This document shows, piece after piece, positions 45,878-55,047 of a stretch of 64,000 nt of DNA (within the stretch, counting starts at the first letter, position 1; the number at the start of each line of letters is the position of its first letter). The stretch covers positions 806,001-870,000 of the forward strand of contig NZ_OBEB01000001.1 in NCBI RefSeq assembly GCF_900215315.1, written 5' to 3'. The notes under the pieces were generated by a model. It was not told the DNA's origin, did not search any database, and saw only the letters and a list, made by a program, of their open reading frames with translations. The translations under genes were made by a program, and so were the position numbers. The DNA comes from Arsukibacterium tuosuense. Its GTDB lineage: Bacteria; Pseudomonadota; Gammaproteobacteria; Enterobacterales; Alteromonadaceae.

Positions 45878-46960
45878 TTACTCAGCAATAATCAGGTCGG
45901 CCAGGTAGCCAACACTAGTAACAAAGTAATAAGAGCGGTTCCAGTGCATCAGGCTTTTATAGTTGTCATAACCTAAAAAGGCCCGGCCACCCTCGCCATC
46001 TGGCAGTACCAGGGCAGCTTGTAAATCCCGCGCAGGTAAGTCTGTGCCATTTAGCCGGCGCACCCCCAGCTCATTCCATTTGGCCAGGCTGCGGGCAGAG
46101 TCGTTCCAGCGCCCTAGCCAGGCGGTCCGCGCCAGGCTGCCACGTTGAATGGCCAAACCGGCATCAAACCCTTCGGGCAATACCACTTCCCGTCCCCAGG
46201 TAATACTGTTATCCCAGTCCTGCTGTTTTAAATAGTTGGCAATCGACGCAAACACATCCAGCTGATTGGTCCAGATATCTTTTTTACCATCACCGTCACC
46301 ATCCTGGGCATAGGCCAGAAATGAGCTTGGCATAAACTGGCTCTGGCCCATCGCGCCGGCCCAGGACCCTTTCATATCGGCAAAGCTGATATGGCCCTCG
46401 GCCAGAATATCCAACGCATTAAAAAATTCCTGGCGGAAAAAGGTTTCGCGCCGGCCATCATATGCCAGGGTGGCTAACGCAGACGGAATGGAATAATTGC
46501 CCATAAAGCGGCCGAAGCTGCTCTCCAGCCCCCACAGGGCAACAATAAAGCGTGGCTGCACACCATATTTTTCACCAATTTTTTCCAGCTCTGGCAAATA
46601 CTGCTTATAAAAGCCCCGGGCCATGGTGATCCTGATATCACTTACCCGCTTGGGCAAATAGGTACTGAGGGTTTCAACGACTTCAGGCTGGCTCTGATCC
46701 GCTTTTACCACCCGCTCGTGAAAAGTTAACGAGCTGAACACTTCATCCAGCAGGGCCTGATCATAGCCTTTTTGCTCAGCCTCCTGCCGTAAAGCTGCCG
46801 TGTATTGTTCAAAGCTGGGCTTAGCCGGTTGCTCAGCAGCCGCTGCTTCAGGCTGATTGCTGGTCTGGCTGGTTGCAGCAATACTGCCAGCAGGATGGAT
46901 TAAACTGCTTGCCAACAATGCTGGCAAGCCAAGGTTTTTCAGCGCTAATTTTAATTTCAT
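45878..46960 (-). CDS. Lytic murein transglycosylase, MltB family
   Basis: The ATG at 46960 has AAAGG upstream and gives 360 residues with signal peptide MKLKLALKNLGLPALLASSLI...IAA. No lipobox is seen, so it is a soluble periplasmic enzyme. The catalytic Glu is in ALWGLESSFGRFMGNY; other family segments are GSWAGAMGQSQFMPSSFLAYAQDGDGD and DVFASIANYLKQQDW. It cleaves peptidoglycan glycan strands to anhydromuropeptides. The frame opening at 47080 lies inside ycgL and is not used. It follows ycgL with a single base between. Confidence 0.92.
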   Translation of the reverse strand: MKLKLALKNLGLPALLASSLIHPAGSIAATSQTSNQPEAAAAEQPAKPSFEQYTAALRQEAEQKGYDQALLDEVFSSLTFHERVVKADQSQPEVVETLSTYLPKRVSDIRITMARGFYKQYLPELEKIGEKYGVQPRFIVALWGLESSFGRFMGNYSIPSALATLAYDGRRETFFRQEFFNALDILAEGHISFADMKGSWAGAMGQSQFMPSSFLAYAQDGDGDGKKDIWTNQLDVFASIANYLKQQDWDNSITWGREVVLPEGFDAGLAIQRGSLARTAWLGRWNDSARSLAKWNELGVRRLNGTDLPARDLQAALVLPDGEGGRAFLGYDNYKSLMHWNRSYYFVTSVGYLADLIIAE

Positions 46961-46961
46961 A

Positions 46962-47243
46962 CTAACCTTTTTCTGTCTGGATACTGGCTTTATGCTGAGC
47001 CAGCAGGTTTTCGGGTGGGGGTGGTAACTGCAGATAAAACCCCTGTGAACTGAGAGCAGAACGTAACTTATGAATATCAACCTGGGCCAAATGTTCCCGC
47101 TTTGCCAAATTAAGTATGGTTACCAGCTGCGGCTTACCAAAAGTGGTCATTAAAGCAGCGGGCACTGGACTGAAATCGTCGCGCCGTTCAACATACAGGT
47201 AAGTGCCCTCTTTGCGCGGGCTTTTATAAACAACACATAACAT
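46962..47243 (-). CDS. ycgL: YcgL family protein
   Basis: With the ATG at 47243 it is 93 residues and reads MLCVVYKSPRKEGTYLYVERRDDFSPVP, the family's typical beginning; the longer frame from 47300 runs into the divergent min promoter region. The middle AALMTTFGKPQLVTILNLAKREHLAQVD is also conserved. YcgL is a small alpha/beta protein of unknown function found next to minCDE in gammaproteobacteria, as here, where it is divergent from minC. Confidence 0.93.
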   Translation of the reverse strand: MLCVVYKSPRKEGTYLYVERRDDFSPVPAALMTTFGKPQLVTILNLAKREHLAQVDIHKLRSALSSQGFYLQLPPPPENLLAQHKASIQTEKG

Positions 47244-47264
47244 CAATAAAACGTCTTCGCTACC

Positions 47265-47291
47265 TTGCCTAACAGAGGGCGAAACTATAAC
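47265..47291 (+). promoter_or_regulatory. Weak candidate promoter for minCDE
   Basis: TTGCCT (47265-47270) and TATAAC (47286-47291) are 15 bases apart in the ycgL-minC divergent region. The spacing is short, so this is only a suggestion. Confidence 0.3.
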
Positions 47292-47386
47292 ATGAAGCAC
47301 AGGTAATGCGCACTGACCAGTACGTCAGGTGCATAAATAATACTGCTTATCGCAGTGACAAAAATAACGCGTGCGCCGATAGTTTT

Positions 47387-48139
47387 ATGTCTGATAATTC
47401 GTTAGAACTGAAAGGGAGTTTATTCCCTATGTCAGTGTTGCACTGTGCTGATTTAAGCGTGGCAACCCTGCAAAAATTATTAAGCGCCAAACTGGCGCAA
47501 GCGCCTGCATTTTTTCTGCAGGCCCCTATCGTCCTCAACCTTAGCGATGTTAGCCAAACTCCCGACTTTGCCTCATTAAAACACCTGTTTATGGAGCTTA
47601 AGCTGGTATTAGTTGGGGTAACTGCGGCCAATGCCGGGCAAAAAGCCGCAGCCCATGCCGCCGGCCTGGCTGTATTGCAAGCGGGTAAAGCCAGCATAAA
47701 AGCAAAAGAGCCGGCAGCCGTGCAACAACCTGCCCAAAACCCGGCTGCTGAGGTTGCTGACAACACATCCGCTGCCAACAATTCTGCGGTTGCTGCAGTA
47801 GCCGCGACCATGGACAGCAAAGTCGTTGAGCAAACGGTGCGCTCTGGCCAGCAAATTTATGCCAAAGGTACCGACTTAATCGTTAAAGGAGCGGTTGGTG
47901 CCGGTGCAGAAGTGATCGCCGATGGCAACATTCATATCTATGGCTCGCTACGGGGCAAGGCGATAGCCGGTGCCAGTGGCGATACCAGCAAGCGAATTTA
48001 TTGTTATAACCTGCAGGCAGAATTAGTGTCTATTGCCGGTAATTACTGGCTCAGTGATAGTTTGCAGGGCAAATTTTGGGGCAAATCAGCCTGCATTAAG
48101 ATGCAGGACGATAGCTTAGTCATCTCTGAATTAGTGTAA
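47387..48139 (+). CDS. minC: Septum site-determining protein MinC
   Basis: With the ATG at 47387 it is 250 residues (MSDNSLELKGSLF). The N-terminal domain (to about 95) blocks FtsZ assembly, an Ala-rich linker follows (about 105-145), and the C-terminal domain from about 150 has the beta-helix pattern VRSGQQIYAKGTDLIVKGAVGAGAEVIADGNIHIYGSLRGKAIAGASGD that binds MinD. The upstream extension to 47306 lies in the promoter region. It is first in minC-minD-minE, 11 bases before minD. Confidence 0.97.
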   Translation: MSDNSLELKGSLFPMSVLHCADLSVATLQKLLSAKLAQAPAFFLQAPIVLNLSDVSQTPDFASLKHLFMELKLVLVGVTAANAGQKAAAHAAGLAVLQAGKASIKAKEPAAVQQPAQNPAAEVADNTSAANNSAVAAVAATMDSKVVEQTVRSGQQIYAKGTDLIVKGAVGAGAEVIADGNIHIYGSLRGKAIAGASGDTSKRIYCYNLQAELVSIAGNYWLSDSLQGKFWGKSACIKMQDDSLVISELV

Positions 48140-48150
48140 GGATACTCACT

Positions 48151-48960
48151 ATGGCAAAAATTATTGTGGTTACATCGGGTAAAGGCGGTGTTGGCAAAAC
48201 CACATCCAGTGCCGCTATTGGCACCGGCCTGGCGCTGGCCGGCCATAAAACCGTTATCGTCGATTTTGATATCGGCCTGCGTAACCTCGACTTAATAATG
48301 GGTTGCGAGCGCCGGGTAGTGTACGACTTTGTGAATGTGATTAATGGCGAAGCCAATTTAAAACAAACGCTGATCAAAGATAAGCGCACCGATAATCTGT
48401 TTATATTACCCGCGTCTCAAACCCGCGATAAAGACGCGCTGACCCGTGAAGGTGTCGAGAAAGTATTAAACGAGCTGGCCAAAGACTTCGACTTTATTAT
48501 TTGTGACTCACCGGCCGGTATTGAATCCGGCGCGATGATGGCGCTGTATTTTGCCGATGAAGCGGTAGTAGTAACTAACCCTGAAGTTTCATCAGTGCGC
48601 GACTCTGACCGGATCCTTGGCATGTTATCCAGCAAATCACGCCGGGCTGAACAGGGCCTGGAAGGCATTAAAGAGCATTTACTGCTAACCCGCTATAACC
48701 CGGAGCGGGTAGAAAAAGGCGAAATGCTGAGCGTTGAGGACGTAAAAGAAATTCTGGCAATTGAATTAGTGGGTGTTATTCCCGAATCACAGGCAGTATT
48801 AAATGCCTCTAACTCGGGCCAGCCGGTAATTCTGGATAAAGACAGCGACGCCGGCCAGGCCTATCTGGATACCATAAAGCGCTTATTAGGCGAGCAAGTG
48901 CCGTTCCGTTTTCTTACCGTGGAGAAAAAGGGCTTTATTAAAAGGATTTTCGGAGGATAA
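48151..48960 (+). CDS. minD: Septum site-determining ATPase MinD
   Basis: The 269-residue ATPase has the deviant Walker A VVTSGKGGVGKTTSSAAIG (6-24) with its signature lysine, switch FDIGLRNLDLIMG, DFIICDSPAGIESGAM near 116-131, and a C-terminal amphipathic helix KKGFIKRIFGG that binds membrane. It recruits MinC and oscillates with MinE to place the division site at midcell. minE follows by 3 bases. Confidence 0.99.
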   Translation: MAKIIVVTSGKGGVGKTTSSAAIGTGLALAGHKTVIVDFDIGLRNLDLIMGCERRVVYDFVNVINGEANLKQTLIKDKRTDNLFILPASQTRDKDALTREGVEKVLNELAKDFDFIICDSPAGIESGAMMALYFADEAVVVTNPEVSSVRDSDRILGMLSSKSRRAEQGLEGIKEHLLLTRYNPERVEKGEMLSVEDVKEILAIELVGVIPESQAVLNASNSGQPVILDKDSDAGQAYLDTIKRLLGEQVPFRFLTVEKKGFIKRIFGG

Positions 48961-48963
48961 CTG

Positions 48964-49224
48964 ATGTCATTACTGGATTATTTTCGCTCAACTAAGAAAA
49001 ACACCGCCAATACCGCCAAAGAGCGGCTGCAGATTATTGTCGCGCACGAGCGCAAGCGTCGTAACGGCCCGGATTATCTGCCGCAACTGGAACGCGATAT
49101 TCTGGAAGTTATCCGTAAATACGTTGATATTCCGGCTGATCAAATCGCTGTATCGCTGGAGCAGCGCGGCGACCAGATCTCAGTACTGGAACTCAACGTC
49201 ACCTTCCCGGATGATAAGCGTTAA
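48964..49224 (+). CDS. minE: Cell division topological specificity factor MinE
   Basis: The 86-residue protein begins with the membrane-binding helix MSLLDYFRS, then the MinD-activating segment [15 protein letters not shown] near residues 17-31, and a C-terminal topological specificity domain ([18 protein letters not shown]...[10 protein letters not shown]). It stimulates MinD ATPase and drives oscillation. It ends the operon, with a strong terminator 26 bases later. Confidence 0.98.
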   Translation: MSLLDYFRSTKKNTANTAKERLQIIVAHERKRRNGPDYLPQLERDILEVIRKYVDIPADQIAVSLEQRGDQISVLELNVTFPDDKR

Positions 49225-49250
49225 GCTTTTTAAACGTTATAATAATAACC

Positions 49251-49277
49251 AGCCCGCTTATTGCGGGCTTTTTATTT
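49251..49277 (+). terminator. Terminator of minCDE
   Basis: AGCCCGC (49251-49257) pairs with GCGGGCT (49263-49269) around TTATT and is followed by TTTTATTT. Confidence 0.93.
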
Positions 49278-49401
49278 CCTCCTGCAACATACCAGCATCA
49301 GTGACCTGTCACTTGCAAAGTGACTAAACATCGCTCATTTTTAGTCTGGACAAGATATTTTAACTGAGACACTAAATAGATAAGTCTTATTGGAGCAATA
49401 C

Positions 49402-50379
49402 ATGTTTAAAGCCATTTTAATTAATAAAGACGAGCACGGGTATCACGCAGTATTAAGCGATGTAGACGAACAGCAACTGCCAGCAGGTGATGTTACGGTT
49501 AACGTACTGGCCAGTACCATCAATTATAAAGACGCACTGGCCATTACCGGTAAAGCGCCGGTGGTGCGCAGTTTTCCTATGGTACCTGGCATTGATCTTG
49601 TAGGTGAGGTGCTGCAATCTGACTCTGCGCGCTTTAACGTCGGCGATAAGGTATTGCTAAATGGTTTTGGTGTTGGTGAAAGACACTGGGGCGGCCTGGC
49701 ACAAAAAGCCCGCCTCGACAGCAGCTGGCTGATTTCTCTGCCTGCAAGTTTAACCCCTGAAAATGCAATGGCAGTGGGCACCGCCGGCTACACGGCCATG
49801 TTGTGCGTATTGGCACTGCAAAAGCACGGGATTACCCCTCAGCATGGCGAAGTGCTGGTTACCGGCGCGAATGGCGGTGTGGGTAGCTATGCGGTGCGGA
49901 TATTAACGAAACTCGGCTATCAGGTAGTTGCGGCTACGGGGCGGCCAGATGAAAGTGCCTACCTTAAAAAACTTGGCGCGGTAGAAATTTTGCCACGCAG
50001 CCAGCTGAGTGAGCCAGGAAAACCGCTACAAAAAGAGCGCTGGGCCGCTGTGGTAGATTGTGTGGGAAGTCACACCCTGGCAAATGCCTGTGCCAGCACC
50101 CGCTATGGTGGTGCCGTTGCGGCCTGTGGTTTGGCGCAGGGCATGGACTTTCCATCATCCGTTGCCCCCTTTATTCTGCGCGGGGTGACCTTATACGGCA
50201 TTGATAGCGTAATGCGGCCGTTGGCTGATCGCGTGCAGGCATGGCAGCATTTGAGTGAAATACTCAGCCCGGAAGATTTTAACGCCATAAGCCAGGTTAT
50301 TTCGTTAGATGAAGTCATTGATACCGCCTCAGCGTTACTGGCAGGTAAGATTCAAGGCAGAATCATCGTAAAAATGTGA
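49402..50379 (+). CDS. acuI: Zinc-free MDR oxidoreductase, AcuI/YhdH type
   Basis: The start at 49402 has GGAG upstream and gives 325 residues (MFKAILINKDEHGYHAVLSD). The medium-chain dehydrogenase fold is shown by ASTINYKDALAITGK near 35-49, PGIDLVGEVLQS near 60-71 and the NADPH loop VLVTGANGGVGSYAVRIL near 152-169. The zinc ligands of alcohol dehydrogenases are absent. AcuI reduces acryloyl-CoA to propionyl-CoA, a step in DMSP breakdown and detoxification, which fits a marine host. Neighbouring genes give no further clue. Confidence 0.9.
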   Translation: MFKAILINKDEHGYHAVLSDVDEQQLPAGDVTVNVLASTINYKDALAITGKAPVVRSFPMVPGIDLVGEVLQSDSARFNVGDKVLLNGFGVGERHWGGLAQKARLDSSWLISLPASLTPENAMAVGTAGYTAMLCVLALQKHGITPQHGEVLVTGANGGVGSYAVRILTKLGYQVVAATGRPDESAYLKKLGAVEILPRSQLSEPGKPLQKERWAAVVDCVGSHTLANACASTRYGGAVAACGLAQGMDFPSSVAPFILRGVTLYGIDSVMRPLADRVQAWQHLSEILSPEDFNAISQVISLDEVIDTASALLAGKIQGRIIVKM

Positions 50380-50430
50380 TCATAAAAAGGCAAAATATTT
50401 CACTGCTAATAATTAAAAATAACCGATACA

Positions 50431-50457
50431 AAAACGCCCGCTAATGCGGGCGTTTTT
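50431..50457. terminator. Bidirectional terminator between acuI and the DUF4397 gene
   Basis: AAAACGCCCGC and GCGGGCGTTTTT form a perfect stem around TAAT with A and T runs on the two sides, so it serves both convergent genes. Confidence 0.93.
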
Positions 50458-50490
50458 AAGCGACTTATACAGAACCGTTAAAGTGGCTTA

Positions 50491-51879
50491 TTACTCTGCT
50501 ACAAAACCATCCATTACTGTTAAACCTACACCCATTAAGCCGGCGCCGTCGCGGGCAATGGCGGTGTAAATTTTATTCGCTTCCAGCATCAGGGCGCCGG
50601 TTTCAATGGCAGCGGTTTTGGTACCGGTTGGGGTTACTGTTACAAAATATTCACCTGCGGCCAGTGGCACATAGCCGGTTTCTGCTTTAAACGGCACGTC
50701 GCTGAAAGCTGGCATTACATCGGCAATATTACCATCGGCTGTGACATAGATATCAACATTGCCAGCCAGGGTAGAACCATGGACGATGCGAACACGGGCT
50801 TCAGTTGCTACAGTACGGGTGTTGTCCATCAGAATAAGCGGCTCGATGGCAAAATCATCGGCATCACTTAGTGAGCCAACCGCCAGCACAGAGTAAAACG
50901 CACCCGCTTCCAGCGTTACATCAGCATCTATTACTGCAGTCTCAGTATTAGCGACTGCAACTTTAACATTGTAGTCGCCGGGCGCTGGCGCAACATAACC
51001 GGTGAAATCCGGGAAAGCTAAGTCTGATACCAATGGCTCGGCGAAGTTATCATTAACTACGACATCAACTGCCGGCGCATCTGAGACATTATGTACCACC
51101 CGCAGTGAAGAGGTTGTGCCGTCATCCAGAATAGGTAATACATCGCCCTCTGGTGTTACGGCAATTAATGATACCGGTGACGCACCTGAGTACTCACTGT
51201 TAATGGCGGCAACCACTAAATCCATACCACCGGACAGCTCCAGGGTGTTGCTGTCAAAAACGACAGTGTCGGTACCCGGCAGGGTAATTCGCACCCGGTA
51301 ATCACCGGCAGGAACATCCAGGGCTTCGGTAAATTCAGTGAACGCCAGGGTGGTAAGCGGTGCACCCAGCTCGTCATCAGGCGCTGTAACATGAATATCT
51401 ACTGCTGGCGCTGCCGAGGCAGCATGCACAACTTGCAGCCGGACGTTACCTTCGGCTAAATCGGCTACATCAGACGTTACTACTAATGGCGCCAGGGTTT
51501 CATCGGCAACTAAGCCTACTGCAAACACCTTGTAATTGGTGGCCTCTGCCAATGCCAACTCGGCAACATCTATTACAGTTGCGGTGTTACCCTCACCCGG
51601 CAAAATAGCGTCGACCGCTACCGCGTAGTCGGCAGGCGGTAAGCTAAAGTTCTCGGAACTGCTGCCATAGGCCAGGTTTTCAATGGCTACATCGCCATTC
51701 ACACTGACATTTACTGCCGGGGCATCAAATGACGCGTGGATAACCCGCAGGGTAGCATCAACTACTGGCGGTGGTGGTGGCGGTGGAGTCGGTGTTGGTA
51801 AATCTGAATCACTGTCAAAACAACCTGTAAGTGATAAAGTTAAAACTGCCGGAACGGCAAATTTTAGTATTCCTTTCAT
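50491..51879 (-). CDS. DUF4397 repeat lipoprotein
   Basis: A 462-residue lipoprotein with signal MKGILKFAVPAVLTLSLTGC and lipobox TGC, followed by an Asp/Pro-rich linker (DSDSDLPTPTPPPPPPP). The rest is four repeats of about 100 residues, each opening with a similar strand: VIHASFDAPAVNVSV, VVHAASAAPAVDIHV, VVHNVSDAPAVDVVV and IVHGSTLAGNVDIYV. DUF4397 units are beta-sandwich-like extracellular modules of unknown binding role. The protein is acidic and probably on the cell surface or in the periplasm. About 135 bases separate it from rnd. Confidence 0.9.
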   Translation of the reverse strand: MKGILKFAVPAVLTLSLTGCFDSDSDLPTPTPPPPPPPVVDATLRVIHASFDAPAVNVSVNGDVAIENLAYGSSSENFSLPPADYAVAVDAILPGEGNTATVIDVAELALAEATNYKVFAVGLVADETLAPLVVTSDVADLAEGNVRLQVVHAASAAPAVDIHVTAPDDELGAPLTTLAFTEFTEALDVPAGDYRVRITLPGTDTVVFDSNTLELSGGMDLVVAAINSEYSGASPVSLIAVTPEGDVLPILDDGTTSSLRVVHNVSDAPAVDVVVNDNFAEPLVSDLAFPDFTGYVAPAPGDYNVKVAVANTETAVIDADVTLEAGAFYSVLAVGSLSDADDFAIEPLILMDNTRTVATEARVRIVHGSTLAGNVDIYVTADGNIADVMPAFSDVPFKAETGYVPLAAGEYFVTVTPTGTKTAAIETGALMLEANKIYTAIARDGAGLMGVGLTVMDGFVAE

Positions 51880-52013
51880 GGTTATTACCCTTCAGTTATT
51901 AGTTGCGTAATGTTTACGTCACATAAATCTGAAAGGGATCAGCTTTTTTAATTGCAAATTTGTGTATAAATTAGCCAATATTTTCTATTGATCTGATTGA
52001 TAACTAATAACGT

Positions 52014-53168
52014 TTATTCCAAATTTTTTATCAAATTTTGCACATGCGCCGGAACTGGCAAATGAGGTAAAAGCAATTGCTGGCGCCAGCCTGTTAAATA
52101 CTCTGGCAGCGGCAGTAACGTTCTCTCTTGATCTGTCACCCGCCAACACCAGTTAAAATATTCATGCAGCTGTCGCCGAACCGATAAGAATGCTGCGGGA
52201 ATAGCGGTTTCAGCCGCAGTTTCCTTAATAGCCTGGCTCAGTTCTGCCAGCACCACTTTTTCGCCGGGAAAATGCTCCAGATGATAATAAGCCTGCGGGC
52301 AGCCATCTTGCGGTAGTTGCTTTGCCAGCTCTATTAATTCGATGAGGGTTTTGGCATGCCGGCGCAAATCACGGCCGGTCATTCCCGGAATATTCAGTAA
52401 ACTCTCAACCGAACCCGGCTTGCGTTTTGCCAGCTCCAGCATCTGAAAGTCTTTGATAACAAGGCCAAGTGCTAAATCACGACTGGCTGCGTAGTCCAGC
52501 CGCCATGCTACCAGTTCACGCAATACCGCCAGCTCACGGCTGCGTAACAGTGAACCGTTTTTCACTTCCAGATATTTTAAGCGAGGAGGTAACGGATTTG
52601 CCCGTCGCTGCTGCAGTTGCTGACCTTCGGCCAATAATAATGGTAATAAAGCCGGGTTGGTAAACTGCTCCATTAAATGCTGATACAACGGCAACAAATA
52701 CGTTACGTCGTTGGCGGCATACTCCAGTTGCTTAACCGCCAGGGGCCGGGCTAACCAGTCGGTGCGCGACTCACTTTTATCCAATACTTCGCCGGTAGCC
52801 CGCTCTACCAGTTTGGCATAACCGATACTACTGCCCCACCCCAATAACTCTGCAGCCAGCTGAGTATCAAATAATGGCTGAATATGGTGGATGCCAATGG
52901 TCGCCAGTGCTTCCAGATCTTCCGTACAGGAATGCAGGGTTTTAACGATGGTTTCATCTGCAAATAACTGCGCCAAAGGCTGCCAGTCAGTAATGGTCAG
53001 GGGGTCAACCAGCGCAAGCTGTTTGCCGTCAAACAACTGAATTAGCCCCAGCTTGGGATACAAGGTACTTTGGCGGATAAATTCAGAATCGACTGCCAGT
53101 GCGCTCTGGCCGGCAGCATTCTGACAATACTGAGCCAGGCTGCGGTTATCGGTTATTACATAACTCAT
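52014..53168 (-). CDS. rnd: Ribonuclease D
   Basis: The 384-residue 3'-5' exoribonuclease trims tRNA and other stable RNA ends. DEDD motifs are visible: LAVDSEFIRQSTLYPKLGLIQ near residues 20-42 (Asp and Glu), LHSCTEDLEAL near 98-108, and the last Asp with Tyr in LEYAANDVTYLLPLYQHL near 149-166. An HRDC domain spans about 212-290 (LAVLRELVAWRLDYAASRDL). It follows fadD, with a terminator between, the rnd-fadD order of E. coli. Confidence 0.97.
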   Translation of the reverse strand: MSYVITDNRSLAQYCQNAAGQSALAVDSEFIRQSTLYPKLGLIQLFDGKQLALVDPLTITDWQPLAQLFADETIVKTLHSCTEDLEALATIGIHHIQPLFDTQLAAELLGWGSSIGYAKLVERATGEVLDKSESRTDWLARPLAVKQLEYAANDVTYLLPLYQHLMEQFTNPALLPLLLAEGQQLQQRRANPLPPRLKYLEVKNGSLLRSRELAVLRELVAWRLDYAASRDLALGLVIKDFQMLELAKRKPGSVESLLNIPGMTGRDLRRHAKTLIELIELAKQLPQDGCPQAYYHLEHFPGEKVVLAELSQAIKETAAETAIPAAFLSVRRQLHEYFNWCWRVTDQERTLLPLPEYLTGWRQQLLLPHLPVPAHVQNLIKNLE

Positions 53169-53180
53169 GCATACATCTCA

Positions 53181-53207
53181 TAAAAACAAAGCCGGCAAAA
53201 GCCGGCT
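53181..53207 (-). terminator. Terminator downstream of fadD
   Basis: On the minus strand AGCCGGC pairs with GCCGGCT around TTTT and is followed by TTGTTTTTA. It sits between the fadD stop and the rnd start. Confidence 0.85.
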
Positions 53208-53212
53208 CTGGA

Positions 53213-54868
53213 TTAATCCCGCAGCTCGCGGCGCAGGATCTTACCAACATTGGTTTTCGGTAATTCTTCCCGGAATTCTACCAGTTTTGGTACTTTGTAG
53301 CCCGTTAAATGTTGTTTGCAATGCGCAATTACGTCTTCTTCAGTCAGTGTCGGGTCTTTTTTGACAATAACCACCTTCACAATTTCACCGGACGCCTCAT
53401 TAGCAACGCCGACAGCTGCCACTTCCAGCACCTTTTCGTCCATTGCCACCACTTCTTCAATTTCATTCGGAAATACGTTAAAGCCGGAGACGATAATCAT
53501 GTCTTTTTTGCGATCAACAATGTAGAAGAAACCTTCGTCATCCATTGTTGCAATGTCACCGGTATATAACCAACCATCTTTAACCGTTTTAGCAGTTTCC
53601 TCAGGCCGGTTTAAATAACCCAGCATCACTTGTGGGCCCTGAACCAGCATTTCACCTGGCTCGCCAGCCGCAACATCTTTGCCCTCTTCGTCTACTAAAC
53701 GAATTAAGGTTGAAGGTGCCGGCAGGCCGATACTACCGTTGAAATCAGCTAAATCGAACGGGCTTAAGGTAACCAGCGGGCAACATTCTGTTAAGCCATA
53801 GCCTTCGAGTAAACGGGTTTTAGTCACTTTTTTCCAGCGCTCTGCCACAGGACGCTGTACTGCCATACCACCGCCTAACGACAGCTTTAAACGACTGAAA
53901 TCTAACTCCGCAAAACCGGGCGTGTTCAGCAAGCCATTAAACAGGGTATTGACGCCGGTAATAGCAGTAAACGGAAATTTCGACAGTTCTTTAACAAAAG
54001 CCGGCATATCACGTGGATTGGTAATTAATAAATTAGTGCCACCATATTTAAAGAAGGTAAAGAAATTCGCCGTTAAGGCGAAGATATGATAAAGCGGCAG
54101 GGCTGTAACCACATGCTCTTTACCTTTGTCGAGGAAACAATCCAGGAAGGCACTACACTGCTCCAGGTTTGCTACCATATTGCGGTGGGTTAACATAGCA
54201 CCTTTCGACACGCCGGTTGTACCGCCGGTATACTGCAAAAAAGCGATATCTGCGCCGCTGACATCCGGTTTCTGATATTTTAAATGCTGCCCTTTCTCCA
54301 GTACCGCATTAAAAGTAACAAACTTACTTAACGAGTAAGCCGGCACCAGCTTTTTAACGTGTTTTACAACCAGGTTGACAATAGTGCCTTTAACCATACC
54401 CAACATATCACCCATTTTGGTCAGGATAATATGTTCCAAATTGACCTGTTTCTCTACAGCAGCAAGGGTATGAGCAAAGTTATCGACAATGACAATAGCC
54501 TTGGCTTTTGAATCAGTTAACTGATGCTGTAATTCACGGGGAGTATACAGCGGGTTAACGTTAACGACTGTACAGCCTGCCCGCAACACCCCCATTAACA
54601 CGACCGGGTATTGCAACAAATTCGGCATCATAATGGCAACAGCGTCACCTTTTTTCAGGCCAAGTTCTTTTTGCAAATAAGCAGCAAAAGCCTTGCTTAA
54701 TTTGTCCAGTTCACGGTAACTGACACTTTTACCCATGTTGATAAACGCAGTTTTGTCAGCAAACTGACTGATACTCTGGGAAAAGATATCAAGCAGGGAA
54801 GGGTAATGATCAGCATCAATTTCTGCGGGCACACCTGACGGGTAACGCTTTAACCAAACTTTATCCAC
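53213..54868 (-). CDS. fadD: Long-chain fatty acid-CoA ligase
   Basis: The 551-residue enzyme activates fatty acids to acyl-CoA through an acyl-adenylate. The AMP-binding P-loop is [18 protein letters not shown] near residues 210-227; [11 protein letters not shown] near 335-345, [30 protein letters not shown] near 415-444 and the C-terminal catalytic lysine in [16 protein letters not shown] complete the set. The N-terminus [18 protein letters not shown] is typical of FadD. It lies directly upstream of rnd. Confidence 0.97.
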   Translation of the reverse strand: MDKVWLKRYPSGVPAEIDADHYPSLLDIFSQSISQFADKTAFINMGKSVSYRELDKLSKAFAAYLQKELGLKKGDAVAIMMPNLLQYPVVLMGVLRAGCTVVNVNPLYTPRELQHQLTDSKAKAIVIVDNFAHTLAAVEKQVNLEHIILTKMGDMLGMVKGTIVNLVVKHVKKLVPAYSLSKFVTFNAVLEKGQHLKYQKPDVSGADIAFLQYTGGTTGVSKGAMLTHRNMVANLEQCSAFLDCFLDKGKEHVVTALPLYHIFALTANFFTFFKYGGTNLLITNPRDMPAFVKELSKFPFTAITGVNTLFNGLLNTPGFAELDFSRLKLSLGGGMAVQRPVAERWKKVTKTRLLEGYGLTECCPLVTLSPFDLADFNGSIGLPAPSTLIRLVDEEGKDVAAGEPGEMLVQGPQVMLGYLNRPEETAKTVKDGWLYTGDIATMDDEGFFYIVDRKKDMIIVSGFNVFPNEIEEVVAMDEKVLEVAAVGVANEASGEIVKVVIVKKDPTLTEEDVIAHCKQHLTGYKVPKLVEFREELPKTNVGKILRRELRD

Positions 54869-55047
54869 CGTCCTCTCCTTTCTATTAAGGTTATTATTTT
54901 ATAGTTATAAATATGGCTGCCTGCAATAAATGATTGTGTATTACTGCCGGGGAATAAGCCTAATGTTGAGTATTTACTCTAGTGCTAATCATCCCACAAT
55001 TGCCCGCCTTGCACAATTAGCTTGCTGCAGATGCTTTTTAATCAGAG

